Assembly: GCA_963778025.1 (NCBI GenBank)
Contig: CAVZTA010000012.1
Span: 62,001 to 126,000 of the forward strand
Origin: CAVZTA01 sp963778025
Lineage (GTDB): Bacteria > Chloroflexota > Limnocylindria > Limnocylindrales > CSP1-4
Length of the DNA stretch: 64,000 bases
Direction: 5' to 3'
Made by a program: the position numbers and the translations under genes. This document shows, piece after piece, positions 26,977 to 36,007 of this stretch. The notes beneath the pieces are model-generated. The model was not told where the DNA came from, did not search any database, and was given only the letters and a program-made list of their open reading frames with translations. Numbering within the stretch: position 1 is the stretch's first letter; every line of letters starts with the position of its first letter.

Positions 26977-27083
26977 GGTAGCAGCTGCGGCCCGTGGCGG
27001 GTCCCCACTGGTCCCGAGCGGGGCGATGCCCCAAGATGGGCGCCCGGGCGAGCGGGGCAGGCAACGAGAGGAAGCATCAGGGG

Positions 27084-27200
27084 TGGAGATCGAGCTCGGC
27101 GCCCAGCGGCTGTTCGTGCTGGAGGGATGCCTCCCGTTCGGTGGCCTGCTCCAGCGGCCCAGGACGGAGGACGATCGATCCCGCTTTGAACCCTCGGGAT
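27084..27200 (+). other. possible short reading frame before the acetyltransferase
   Basis: GTG 27084 follows a purine-rich GAGAGGAAG and gives VEIELGAQRLFVLEGCLPFG, with normal codon bias for about 100 bases, before coding shifts into the acetyltransferase frame. It may be a small upstream protein, a misread 5' extension of the acetyltransferase, or chance. Nothing else is seen in 26977-27200. Confidence 0.25.
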
Positions 27201-27747
27201 CCCGTGGTCCGGGCGTTCGCGACGTCCGTCATGTCGCCCGACGAGGCGACGGCCATCCGCTCGCTGCTGGATCGCGCGTTCGCCGAGGACGAGGACGGCG
27301 CGTTCGAGGACGCCGACTGGGACCATGCCCTGGGCGGCCTCCACGTCGTCGCCGAGGCCGACGGCCGGATCGTGGCCCATGCGTCGGTGGTGCCGCGCAT
27401 CCTCGTCGCCGGCGACCGCTCGCTCCGGACCGGGCTACGTCGAGGCGGTCGCGGCCGATCCGGATCGCCAGGGCGAGGGCCACGGGACCGCCGTGATGCG
27501 CGCGGCCGGCGAGCACATCGCCGCGGCGTACGAGCTGGGAGCGCTGGGGACGGGCTCGTTCCACTTCTACGAGCGGCTGGGGTGGCAGCGCTGGCGTGGG
27601 CCGACGGCGGTCCGGCGCGCCGACGGTCGGGTCGATCGCACGCCCGACGAGGACGGCTACGTGATGATCCTGCGGACACCGTCGACCCCGTCGCTCGACG
27701 AAGCGGCGACCCTGATGTGCGAGGACCGGCCCGGCGACGTCTGGTAG
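27201..27747 (+). CDS. aminoglycoside 2'-N-acetyltransferase-like GNAT (frame break)
   Basis: GNAT acyltransferase with strong resemblance to AAC(2')-I enzymes: DADWDHALGGLHVV, RIVAHASVVPRILV, LRTG then YVEAVAADPDRQGEGHG (acetyl-CoA loop), ELGALGTGSFHFYERLGWQRW, RTPDEDGYVMIL and the C-terminal LMCEDRPGDVW. These positions match the mycobacterial AAC(2') family almost block for block. One frame change near 27432 is needed. GTG 27201 is the likely start; TTG 27186 and ATG 27231 are alternatives. Such chromosomal genes can modify aminoglycosides but often have a cell-wall or unknown native substrate. Confidence 0.75.
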
Positions 27748-27770
27748 CCGGTCATGGCAGGCTTTCGGCC

Positions 27771-28729
27771 ATGCCCAGACCCTTCCGATTCCTCGCCGAT
27801 CCCGGCGACACCAGCGACGCCCGGTCCGTCGGCGAGGCCGCCCGCCGCGCCGAGTCGATCGGCTACTCGCTCCTCGTCTTCCCGGACCACCTGATCCACC
27901 CGTACGCCGTGGCCCCCCTGCTGAGCGTCATCGCGGCCGCGACCACGACGCTCCGGGTCTCGGCGTTCGTGTTCAACAACGACCTCCGCCATCCCGCGGT
28001 CCTGGCCCAGGATCTGGCGACGGTCGACGTGCTGAGCGGCGGTCGTGTCGAGGTGGCCATCGGCGCCGGCTGGAACAAGCCCGAGTACGACAGCATCGGC
28101 CTGCCGTTCGACCCCGTCGGCGTCCGCGTGGCGCGGCTGGCCGAGGCCGTCACGATCCTCAAGGGGGCGTTCGGCGACGGCCCCTTCGACTTCCACGGCG
28201 AGCACTACACGATCAGCGCGCTCGACGGCCAGCCGAAGCCGGTCCAGCGGCCGCATCCGCCGTTCTTCATCGGCGGTGGCGGGCAGCGGGTCCTGACGCT
28301 CGCGGGCCGCGAGGCGGACACCGTCGGCCTCGCGCCGCGCGTCCTGCCCGGCGAGGGTCCGCGTGCCCGGACCGATCCGCGTTCGCTGACGATCGCGGCG
28401 ACCGAGGAGAAGATCGGCTGGGCGAAGGCGGCCGCGGGGGAGCGCGCCGACCGGGCCTCGAGTTCAACGTGTATCCGTCCGGCTCGCCGGTCGTGCTGAC
28501 CGATCACGCCCGCAAGGACGGTCAGGACGCGCTCGACGCGCTGACGAAGCGCTCGGGCATCGAGATCACGCTCGACGAGTTCCTGGAGTCGCCGCACGTG
28601 TACATCGGCTCGGTCGACGGCCTGACCCAGAAGATCAAGGGCCTCCGGGAACGGCTGGGCATCAGCTCGTTCATGGTCGGCGACGTCGACACGCTGGCGC
28701 CCGTCGTGGAGCGGCTGGCCGGGACCTGA
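27771..28729 (+). CDS. luciferase-like (LLM class) F420-dependent oxidoreductase (frame break)
   Basis: A (beta/alpha)8 flavin/F420-type enzyme. The N-terminus RPFRFLADPGDTSDARSVGE, SLLVFPDHLIHPYA, VLSGGRVEVAIGAGWNKPEY and PFFIGGGGQRVLTLAGREAD match the F420-dependent LLM subfamily. After one shift near 28455 it continues LEFNVYPSGSPVVLTD to the end DTLAPVVERLAGT. About 320 residues, normal length. It starts at ATG 27771. Cofactor F420 use is inferred from the family; the substrate is unknown. Confidence 0.85.
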
Positions 28730-28816
28730 GACGAGCCCGAAAGGCCCGGCGAGGCTCGTGGGGCGCAGCCGATGGATGGCTGGGGCGAGGGTGACAGCGA
28801 CCCGAGAGGAGGTCCC

Positions 28817-29428
28817 ATGGCCACCACGACCACCCGTCCGTCCGCGACCGCGCGCTCCGCGAACGGCCAGCAGGCGAAGCCCGACCCCAAGCTGACCACC
28901 GACCGCGTCGAGCTGCAGCGATTCGGCACGCTGCGGAACCTGCCGATCGGCCTCCCGACCGAGGCGCGCGCCACGAGCTGCGAGCTGCTGAACGAGATCC
29001 TCGCCGACTCGCTGATCCTGTACGCGCTCTACAAGAAGCAGCACTGGCTCGTCGCCGGCCCGACCTTCTACCAGCTCCACCTGCTGTTCGACAAGCACGC
29101 CGAGGAGCAGAACGAGCTGGTCGACCTGCTCGCCGAGCGCGTCCAGAGCCTGGGCGGCATCGCCGTGGGCGACCCGCGCCACGCCGCCGAGCTGACCACG
29201 ATCGAGCGCGCGCCCGACGGTGCCGAGCCGGTGCCCGAGATGATCAGCCGGCTGCTCTCGGCGCACGAGACGATCATCGGCAAGGTGCGCGACGCGATCG
29301 AGCGCACCGAGGAGCTCAAGGACTGGGGCACGAACGACCTGCTGATGGGCGACGTCCTGCGCCGCCACGAGCTGCAGGTCTGGTTCATCGCCGAGCACCT
29401 CGTCGACGTGGAGCTCGTCGACCGCTGA
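28817..29428 (+). CDS. Dps-like ferritin
   Basis: DNA-binding/iron-storage mini-ferritin. After a ~45-residue Thr/Ala/Lys N-terminal tail, the Dps four-helix core is clear: LNEILADSLILYALYKKQHW, HLLFDKHAEEQNELVDLLAE, RVQSLGGIAVGDPRH and ELQVWFIAEHL. The inter-subunit ferroxidase His and Asp/Glu residues are present (KKQHW; FDKHAEEQNE). 203 residues. ATG 28817 is preceded by GAGAGGAGGT at a good distance. The basic tail may bind DNA. It protects DNA from Fe(II)/peroxide chemistry. Confidence 0.9.
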   Translation: MATTTTRPSATARSANGQQAKPDPKLTTDRVELQRFGTLRNLPIGLPTEARATSCELLNEILADSLILYALYKKQHWLVAGPTFYQLHLLFDKHAEEQNELVDLLAERVQSLGGIAVGDPRHAAELTTIERAPDGAEPVPEMISRLLSAHETIIGKVRDAIERTEELKDWGTNDLLMGDVLRRHELQVWFIAEHLVDVELVDR

Positions 29429-29553
29429 GGGCGGCCGCCGGCTACGTCGTTCGTCGCGGTTGACGAGTACGGCCCCGGAGGCGCATCCTCCCGGCCGGCT
29501 CGTCCGATGACCGCCCCAGGCGTGGTGGTCCCGTAGCCAGGAAAGGAGGACGT

Positions 29554-29613
29554 GTGGCCAGGGTCGATACCCCCGTCGCAACGCGCCTCCGGAGGGCTGC
29601 GCGCCGGGCCTGA
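29554..29613 (+). CDS. possible Arg-rich leader peptide
   Basis: GTG 29554 to TGA 29613 encodes 19 residues (MARVDTPVATRLRRAARRA), six of them Arg, with GGAGG four bases upstream. Hairpins follow directly. Size, Shine-Dalgarno and position fit a leader peptide that senses translation, but nothing proves it is translated; competing start GTG 29552 is in another frame. Confidence 0.3.
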   Translation: MARVDTPVATRLRRAARRA

Positions 29614-29640
29614 CGACGTCGTTCGTCGTCGCCCGCCCAG

Positions 29641-29665
29641 GAGCCGTCCCATCCGGGGACGGCTC
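29641..29665 (+). terminator. perfect hairpin (terminator or attenuator) before RNHCP gene
   Basis: GAGCCGTCCC pairs perfectly with GGGACGGCTC around a five-base loop. It could end the dps transcript or act as an attenuator for the gene starting at 29758. No clear T-tract follows (CGTGTGT). Confidence 0.55.
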
Positions 29666-29757
29666 TCGTGTGTCCGGGAGCCGGGCGTGGACCCTTCGGG
29701 TCAGCGTCGCGCGGTGCGTTGTGGACGCGTCCCCCAGGATCCCTTGGAGACCTCGCG

Positions 29758-30099
29758 GTGAAGCCGCCTCAGTCCTTCCGCTGCGCCCATTGCCGCCTGG
29801 ACGTCCCGATGGACGCGCCAGGCACCCGCCATCGCAACCACTGCCCGAACTGTCTCTGGAGCCGCCACCTCGACGATTCGCCGGGTGACCGCGACGCCGA
29901 CTGCGGGTCGGCGATGGAGCCCATCGCCATCACCGTCCGCGGCAAGGGCGAGTGGGTCCTCATCCATCGCTGCACCGGCTGCGACGAGATCCATCTCAAC
30001 CGCGTCGCCGGTGACGACAACCCGCTGCTCCTGGTCCGCATCGCGGTGCGCCCGCTGGCCCAGCCACCGTTCCCGCTCGACCAGCTCGCCTCGATCTGA
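29758..30099 (+). CDS. RNHCP-domain zinc-ribbon protein
   Basis: A 113-residue protein with two cysteine clusters: FRCAHCRLDVP, then HRNHCPNCLWSRHLDD (the RNHCP signature that names the family) and later HRCTGCDEIHLNRVAGDD. This matches the RNHCP domain, a small zinc-binding module of unknown role. GTG 29758 is chosen because the family begins just before FxCxxC. ORF extension upstream to 29668 lacks conserved features. It sits behind the hairpin/leader region described upstream. Confidence 0.85.
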   Translation: MKPPQSFRCAHCRLDVPMDAPGTRHRNHCPNCLWSRHLDDSPGDRDADCGSAMEPIAITVRGKGEWVLIHRCTGCDEIHLNRVAGDDNPLLLVRIAVRPLAQPPFPLDQLASI

Positions 30100-30140
30100 A
30101 CGGCCATCCGATCGCCCCGGCCGGACTACCATCGGCCCTC

Positions 30141-31538
30141 GTGTCCCTGCCCGCCGACGGCGTCGCCGTCCTGCCCAGCCGCGCGCCGCGCGCCGCCGAC
30201 CTGTTCGCGCCCCGCTATCGGACGCTGACGCTCGGCCTCGTCCTGACGATCACGCTCGTCGCGTTCGAGGCGCTCGCCACCGGGACGATCATGCCGCTCG
30301 TCGCCGGCGACCTCGGTGGGTTCGAGTACTACGGCTGGACCTTCTCGGCGTTCTTCCTGGGCAACCTCATCGGCATCGTCGTGACCGGCGGCCTGCTGGA
30401 TCGCGGGTCGATCGTCCGCCCCTTCGCGGCGGGGCTGATCCTGTTCGCGATCGGCCTGACGCTCGGTGGCCTGGCGCCGTCGATGCCCGTCTTCGTCGCC
30501 GCACGGTTCCTGCAGGGACTGGGCGCCGGTGCGGTCAATCCCACGAGCTACGTCGCGATCGGGCGGTCGATCCCGGAATCGCTGCGGCCGCGGATGTTCG
30601 CGATGCTCTCGACGGCATGGGTCGTGCCGGGGCTGATGGGGCCGGCCATCGCGGGCATCGTGGCCGACGCGTTCCACTGGCGCGCCGTGTTCCTGGGCCT
30701 GCTGCCGCTCCTCGCCGCGTCGGGCGCGCTCGCGATCCTCGCGCTGCGCAGCGTCCCCGGGCCCACCGCGAGCGAGCACGAGGTGACGGCATCCACCTCG
30801 CGGCGCCTGCCGAAGGCGCTCCTCATGGCGGCCGGGGCGGGCCTGCTCGTCGCGTCCCTCACGAGCTCGCAGCCGCTCCTGCTCATCGCCGGCGCGTTGC
30901 TGGGCGTCGCGATGCTGGTGCCCGCGTTCCGCTCGCTCACCCCGAAGGGGACCCTCCGCGTCGCCGCCGGGCTGCCGGCGGCGGTGTTCCTGCGCGGGCT
31001 GCTCACGTTCTCGTTCTTCGGCGTGGACGCGTATGTGCCGCTGCTGCTGCATGACTGGCGTGGCCAGTCGGTCGCCTTCGCCGGCCTCGCACTGACCGCC
31101 GCCACCCTGACCTGGACGACCGGGTCGTGGGTCCAGGCACGACGCCAGGAGCGATGGGGCGCCCGGAAGCTGGTGACCCTGGGGTTCGTGACCGTGACCG
31201 CCGGCATCGCCGCGACGGGACTGATCCTGCTGCCGTCCGTCGCGCCCGCGGCCGCGATCGTGACGTGGGGCCTCGCCGGGCTGGGCATGGGCTTCGCCTA
31301 CTCGACGTTCGCCATCGTCGTGCTCCGCGACGCGCCCAAGGCCGAGCAGGGCGCGGCCACGTCCGCCCTGCAACTGAGCGACGTGCTCGGCACGGCGCTC
31401 GGCGCGGGCATCGCGGGCGCCTTCATCGCCGCGGCCCACCGCGAGGGCGGCCTCGGCGTGGGGCTCGCCGCGGTCGTCGCGCTGGGTGTCGGGTCGGGGC
31501 TCGTGGGCATCATCCTCGCGCGACGCATCCCCGCATGA
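30141..31538 (+). CDS. MFS transporter
   Basis: A 465-residue membrane protein with 12-14 predicted spans. The N-terminal half shows the drug:H+ antiporter-type pattern (TGTIMPLVAGDLGG, GGLLDRGSIVRP between spans 2-3, ARFLQGLGAGAVNPTSYV in span 4-5), followed by a C-terminal half with GLGMGFAYSTFAIVVL. It starts at GTG 30141; a TACCAT box ends eight bases before it, suggesting a leaderless transcript. Probable efflux or uptake of a small molecule; the substrate cannot be deduced. Confidence 0.88.
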   Translation: MSLPADGVAVLPSRAPRAADLFAPRYRTLTLGLVLTITLVAFEALATGTIMPLVAGDLGGFEYYGWTFSAFFLGNLIGIVVTGGLLDRGSIVRPFAAGLILFAIGLTLGGLAPSMPVFVAARFLQGLGAGAVNPTSYVAIGRSIPESLRPRMFAMLSTAWVVPGLMGPAIAGIVADAFHWRAVFLGLLPLLAASGALAILALRSVPGPTASEHEVTASTSRRLPKALLMAAGAGLLVASLTSSQPLLLIAGALLGVAMLVPAFRSLTPKGTLRVAAGLPAAVFLRGLLTFSFFGVDAYVPLLLHDWRGQSVAFAGLALTAATLTWTTGSWVQARRQERWGARKLVTLGFVTVTAGIAATGLILLPSVAPAAAIVTWGLAGLGMGFAYSTFAIVVLRDAPKAEQGAATSALQLSDVLGTALGAGIAGAFIAAAHREGGLGVGLAAVVALGVGSGLVGIILARRIPA

Positions 31539-31683
31539 CCGACCCGTCCGCCGATGCACCGCCGCCCGGTGCGCGATGCCGGAGCGGGACGGGCGCTGCG
31601 GTAGACTTCCGAGGCCCGCGTCCCGCGTGGCCGGTCAGTCTCGCCGGGCCGCGCGGTCCGATGTCAGGAGGATCCTGATCCCG

Positions 31684-32205
31684 ATGTCAGCCGATTCGCT
31701 TCGCGCGAAGATCCGCGAGATCCCCGACTTCCCGAAGCCCGGCATCCTGTTCTACGACATCACCACCCTGCTCAAGGATCCGGTGGCCTACAAGGACGCC
31801 ATCGACGCGATGATGGAGCCCTATCGCGGCGAGAAGATCGACCTCGTGGTGGGGATGGAGTCCCGGGGCTTCATCTTCAGCTCGCCGATGGCGTACCAGC
31901 TGGGTACCGGCCTCGTCCCGGTGCGCAAGCTGGGCAAGCTGCCGGCGGAGACGCTGACCGTCGAGTACGCCCTGGAGTACGGCAGCAACACGCTCGAGAT
32001 CCATCGCGACGCCATCCAGCCGGGCCAGAAGGTCCTCATCGTCGACGACCTGCTGGCGACCGGCGGCACCGTCCGCGGCACGATCGAGCTCATCGAGCGG
32101 CTCAAGGGCGAGGTCGTCGGGCTCGCGTTCCTCGTCGAGCTCGAGTTCCTGAAGGGACGCGAGCGGCTGGACGGCCGCCGCGTCACGAGCGTCATCCAGT
32201 ACTAG
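31684..32205 (+). CDS. apt: adenine phosphoribosyltransferase
   Basis: Salvages adenine with PRPP to AMP. 173 residues beginning IREIPDFPKPGILFYDITTL, with GMESRGFIFSSPMAYQL and the PRPP loop VLIVDDLLATGGT. ATG 31684 follows AGGAGG at 31666-31671. It heads a run with mtnA, a GNAT gene and ahcY; adenine is released when methylthioadenosine or S-adenosylhomocysteine by-products are split, which explains the grouping. Confidence 0.95.
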   Translation: MSADSLRAKIREIPDFPKPGILFYDITTLLKDPVAYKDAIDAMMEPYRGEKIDLVVGMESRGFIFSSPMAYQLGTGLVPVRKLGKLPAETLTVEYALEYGSNTLEIHRDAIQPGQKVLIVDDLLATGGTVRGTIELIERLKGEVVGLAFLVELEFLKGRERLDGRRVTSVIQY

Positions 32206-32245
32206 AGGACGGGTCGGCGCGGTCGCGCGCCGCCGACCCGCGACG

Positions 32246-33700
32246 ATGCCGTCGTCCGACCGCACCGACCCACCTCGCTCGCCCGACGCGGAGACGCCGC
32301 CCGATATCGGTCGCCGGCTGTTCTTCCGACGGTTCGCGGGCGACGTGGTGACGGCCGCGGGCAACGTCATGGGCGCCGCCCAGCTCCTCCAGCAGCAGTC
32401 GGCCGAGGCGGCGCGCGAGCTCCTGGGCGGCGGCGAGGAGGAGGACGACCCGGCCGCGCGCATCGAGGCGCCGCCGCCGACCGTTGCCGGCGGGTTCCGA
32501 CCGGCGTTCCGCTGGGATGCCGACGCGCTGTACGTCGTCGACCAGCGGGCCCTGCCCGAGTCGCTCGTGGAGTATCGGGTGACGGGGGCGTATGAGGCGG
32601 CCTACGCGATCAAGGAGCTCATCGTCCGCGGGGCGCCGGCCATCGGACAGGTCGCGGCGATCGGCATCGCGCTGACCATGGAGCGGCTCGTGGAGTCGCG
32701 GCCGTACGCGCGTCGGGCGTCGCTCCGCGGGGCGGCGAACGCGCTTCGCAACGCGCGACCGACGGCCGTGAACCTGGGCTGGGCGATGGACCGGATGCTC
32801 GCCCGCTACGAGGCGATCGGCGCGGTCGATGCCGATGGGCGGACCGTGGCCGACGCCCTGCGCGACGAGGCGGAGCAGATCGTCCACGAGGCGACGACCG
32901 ACCACGGACGGCTCGCGGCGTTCGGCGCAGCGGTGCTGCCGGCCATCGAGGGCCGCCCGCTGCGGATCCTGACGCACTGCAACACGGGTCCGCTCGCATG
33001 CGGCGAATTCGGCACGGCGCTGGGCGTCGTCCAGGCGGCGCATCACGCCGGGCGGGAGCTCCACGTGTGGGTCGACGAGACGCGGCCGGTGCTCCAGGGC
33101 GCTCGCCTCACGACCTGGGAGCTGGCGCAGGCCGGGGTGCCCCACACGCTCGTGGCGGACGCGGCCGCCGCGACACTCCTCGCGCGTGGCGAGGTCGACG
33201 TGATCCTCGTGGGCGCGGATCGCGTGGCGGCCGACGGCGACACGGCGAACAAGCTCGGGACGTATCCGCTGGCGGTGCTCGCCGCCCGGCACGGCGTGCC
33301 GTTCTACGTCTGTGCGCCGGTGTCGACGCTCGATCCGGCGACCCCCGACGGTGCCGCCATCCATATCGAGGAGCGCAACCCCGACGAGGTCCTCAAGGTC
33401 CGCGGCGTGGCGATCGCGCCGGAAGGGACGACCGCGTTCAATCCCGCCTTCGATGTGACGCCGGCGGAGCTCATCACGGGCATCGTGACCGACGAGGGCG
33501 TCCTTCGGGCGCCGTACGACGAAGCGATCGCCGGGGCGGTCGAAGCCAACCACGCGCGCTGGGCGGCCGAGCCGCGGATCGGCGACCTGATGCGCGCCGC
33601 GCGCGGAGAAGGTGAGGTCGCACCGAGCCCGGGGGCCGCCACCGTCGGTTCCCCCGAGGCTCGTCCGACCATCGGCGAACGGCTGGACCAGGCGGGATGA
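32246..33700 (+). CDS. mtnA: methylthioribose-1-phosphate isomerase with N-terminal extension
   Basis: Converts S-methyl-5-thioribose-1-phosphate to the ribulose form in methionine salvage. Core features: ELIVRGAPAIGQVAAIG, TAVNLGWAMDRML, ILTHCNTGPLACGEFG (catalytic Cys), LVGADRVAADGDTANKLGTY (catalytic Asp) and AFDVTPAELITGIVTD. An ~85-residue extension precedes the core, with GRRLFFRRFAGDVVTAAGNV and MGAAQLLQQQSAEAARELLG, an amphipathic helical region not found in standard MtnA. 484 residues. It overlaps the GNAT gene by ATGA. Confidence 0.93.
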   Translation: MPSSDRTDPPRSPDAETPPDIGRRLFFRRFAGDVVTAAGNVMGAAQLLQQQSAEAARELLGGGEEEDDPAARIEAPPPTVAGGFRPAFRWDADALYVVDQRALPESLVEYRVTGAYEAAYAIKELIVRGAPAIGQVAAIGIALTMERLVESRPYARRASLRGAANALRNARPTAVNLGWAMDRMLARYEAIGAVDADGRTVADALRDEAEQIVHEATTDHGRLAAFGAAVLPAIEGRPLRILTHCNTGPLACGEFGTALGVVQAAHHAGRELHVWVDETRPVLQGARLTTWELAQAGVPHTLVADAAAATLLARGEVDVILVGADRVAADGDTANKLGTYPLAVLAARHGVPFYVCAPVSTLDPATPDGAAIHIEERNPDEVLKVRGVAIAPEGTTAFNPAFDVTPAELITGIVTDEGVLRAPYDEAIAGAVEANHARWAAEPRIGDLMRAARGEGEVAPSPGAATVGSPEARPTIGERLDQAG

Positions 33701-34727
33701 CGACAGTCGCCGTCGAGGGACGCCGCGATCGCTCCGTCGTCGCGCGCGCGACCGCGGACCGCGGCCTCCTCCGGGCGTTCCTCGAGCGCGACCGCCTGTT
33801 CGCGGCGTACGCGATCTGCGACCTCGAGGACCGCGAGTTCTCGCGCACCCGCTGGGGTGTCGCGCTGTCCGGGGACGAGCCGGTCGCCATCGGCCTCGAG
33901 TACGGCGGGCTCACCCCGCAGCCGCTGTTCCTGATGGGCCGGCCGGACGGCATCTCGGCGATCCTGCGCGACGTCGTCCGGCCCAGGGCGGCCTACGTCG
34001 CCATCCTGCCCGAGAACCTCGGCGCGGTCAGCCCGCACTACCGCGTCGACGGCGGGCCGCAGATGATCCGGATGTGGGTCGACCGGGCGACGTTCCGGCC
34101 CTATCCGGCGGAGGTCGAACGGCTGTTCCCGTCGGACATCGGCGACCTCAACCGGCTGTACCAGCTCGGCTTCGCATCCTGGCTGCCGTCGTCGTCGATC
34201 GCCGACGGCGTCTACTACGGGATCCATGCCGGCGGCAAGCTCGTCGCCGCGGCCGGCACCCACGTCGTGAGCCGCAATGCGCGACTGGCGGTCGTGGGCA
34301 ACGTGCTCACCCACGTCGACTTCCGCGGCCGCGGCTACGCGACCGCCGTGACCGGTGCCGTGACGGCGGAGCTCCTGCGCACGTGTGACCAGGTCGTCCT
34401 CAACGTTCGGAGCGACAATCCGCCGGCGATCGCGGCCTATCTTCGTCTCGGCTACGCCGAGCACGTGCGGTTCGAGGAGCGGCTCGTCCGGCGCCTGGGC
34501 TCGCCGTTCCCCGACCTGACCGCCGCGTTCCGTCGCTGGTTCGGCCCCCGCGAGGCCGAGCGGTCGACGATGATGGCCCACCCGGTCGCGCCGCCGGCCT
34601 CGCTCGGGCTGACGCCCGAGCCGCCCGTCGACGCCGCGACCCCCGACGACATCGCGACCACCGACCCCACCGCCGCCGGCCCGGCCGGCGACGAGCCGCC
34701 CAGCCCGGACGAGGAGCCCACGAGCCC

Positions 34728-34731
<4 letters not shown>
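33697..34731 (+). CDS. GNAT-family N-acetyltransferase
   Basis: A 344-residue protein with a C-terminal GNAT fold: VVGNVLTHVDFRGRGYATAV carries the acetyl-CoA pyrophosphate loop (RGRGYA), then VVLNVRSDNPPAIAAYLRLG. The N-terminal ~130 residues form a second GNAT-like half (AYAICDLEDREFS), and the last ~60 residues are Pro/Asp-rich and probably disordered. It is embedded between mtnA and ahcY with ATGA overlaps at both ends, suggesting a role tied to the methyl cycle, but the substrate is unknown. Confidence 0.82.
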
Positions 34732-36005
<1,274 letters not shown>

Positions 36006-36007
36006 GC

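Larger units (their letters stand above)
29429..29757 (+). other. non-coding gap with possible leader peptide region
   Basis: This 329-base gap before the RNHCP gene holds no recognised gene. It contains a well-placed Shine-Dalgarno (AAGGAGGA, 29543-29550), a 19-codon frame (29554-29613), a GACGACG/CGTCGTC hairpin just after that frame and a perfect terminator-like hairpin at 29641-29665. A longer overlapping frame (29552-29761, 69 codons) ends at the RNHCP start, but its Arg/Pro-rich composition looks non-coding. Confidence 0.45.

Noticed and set aside
29552..29761. 69-codon frame overlapping the RNHCP start by GTGA
   Set aside because: Composition is Arg/Pro/Ser-rich with no hydrophobic core, and two hairpins lie inside it; probably chance.
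30126..31559. 477-codon minus-strand frame opposite the MFS gene
   Set aside because: The MFS reading has obvious membrane spans and motifs; the antisense frame is His/Arg/Glu-rich noise.
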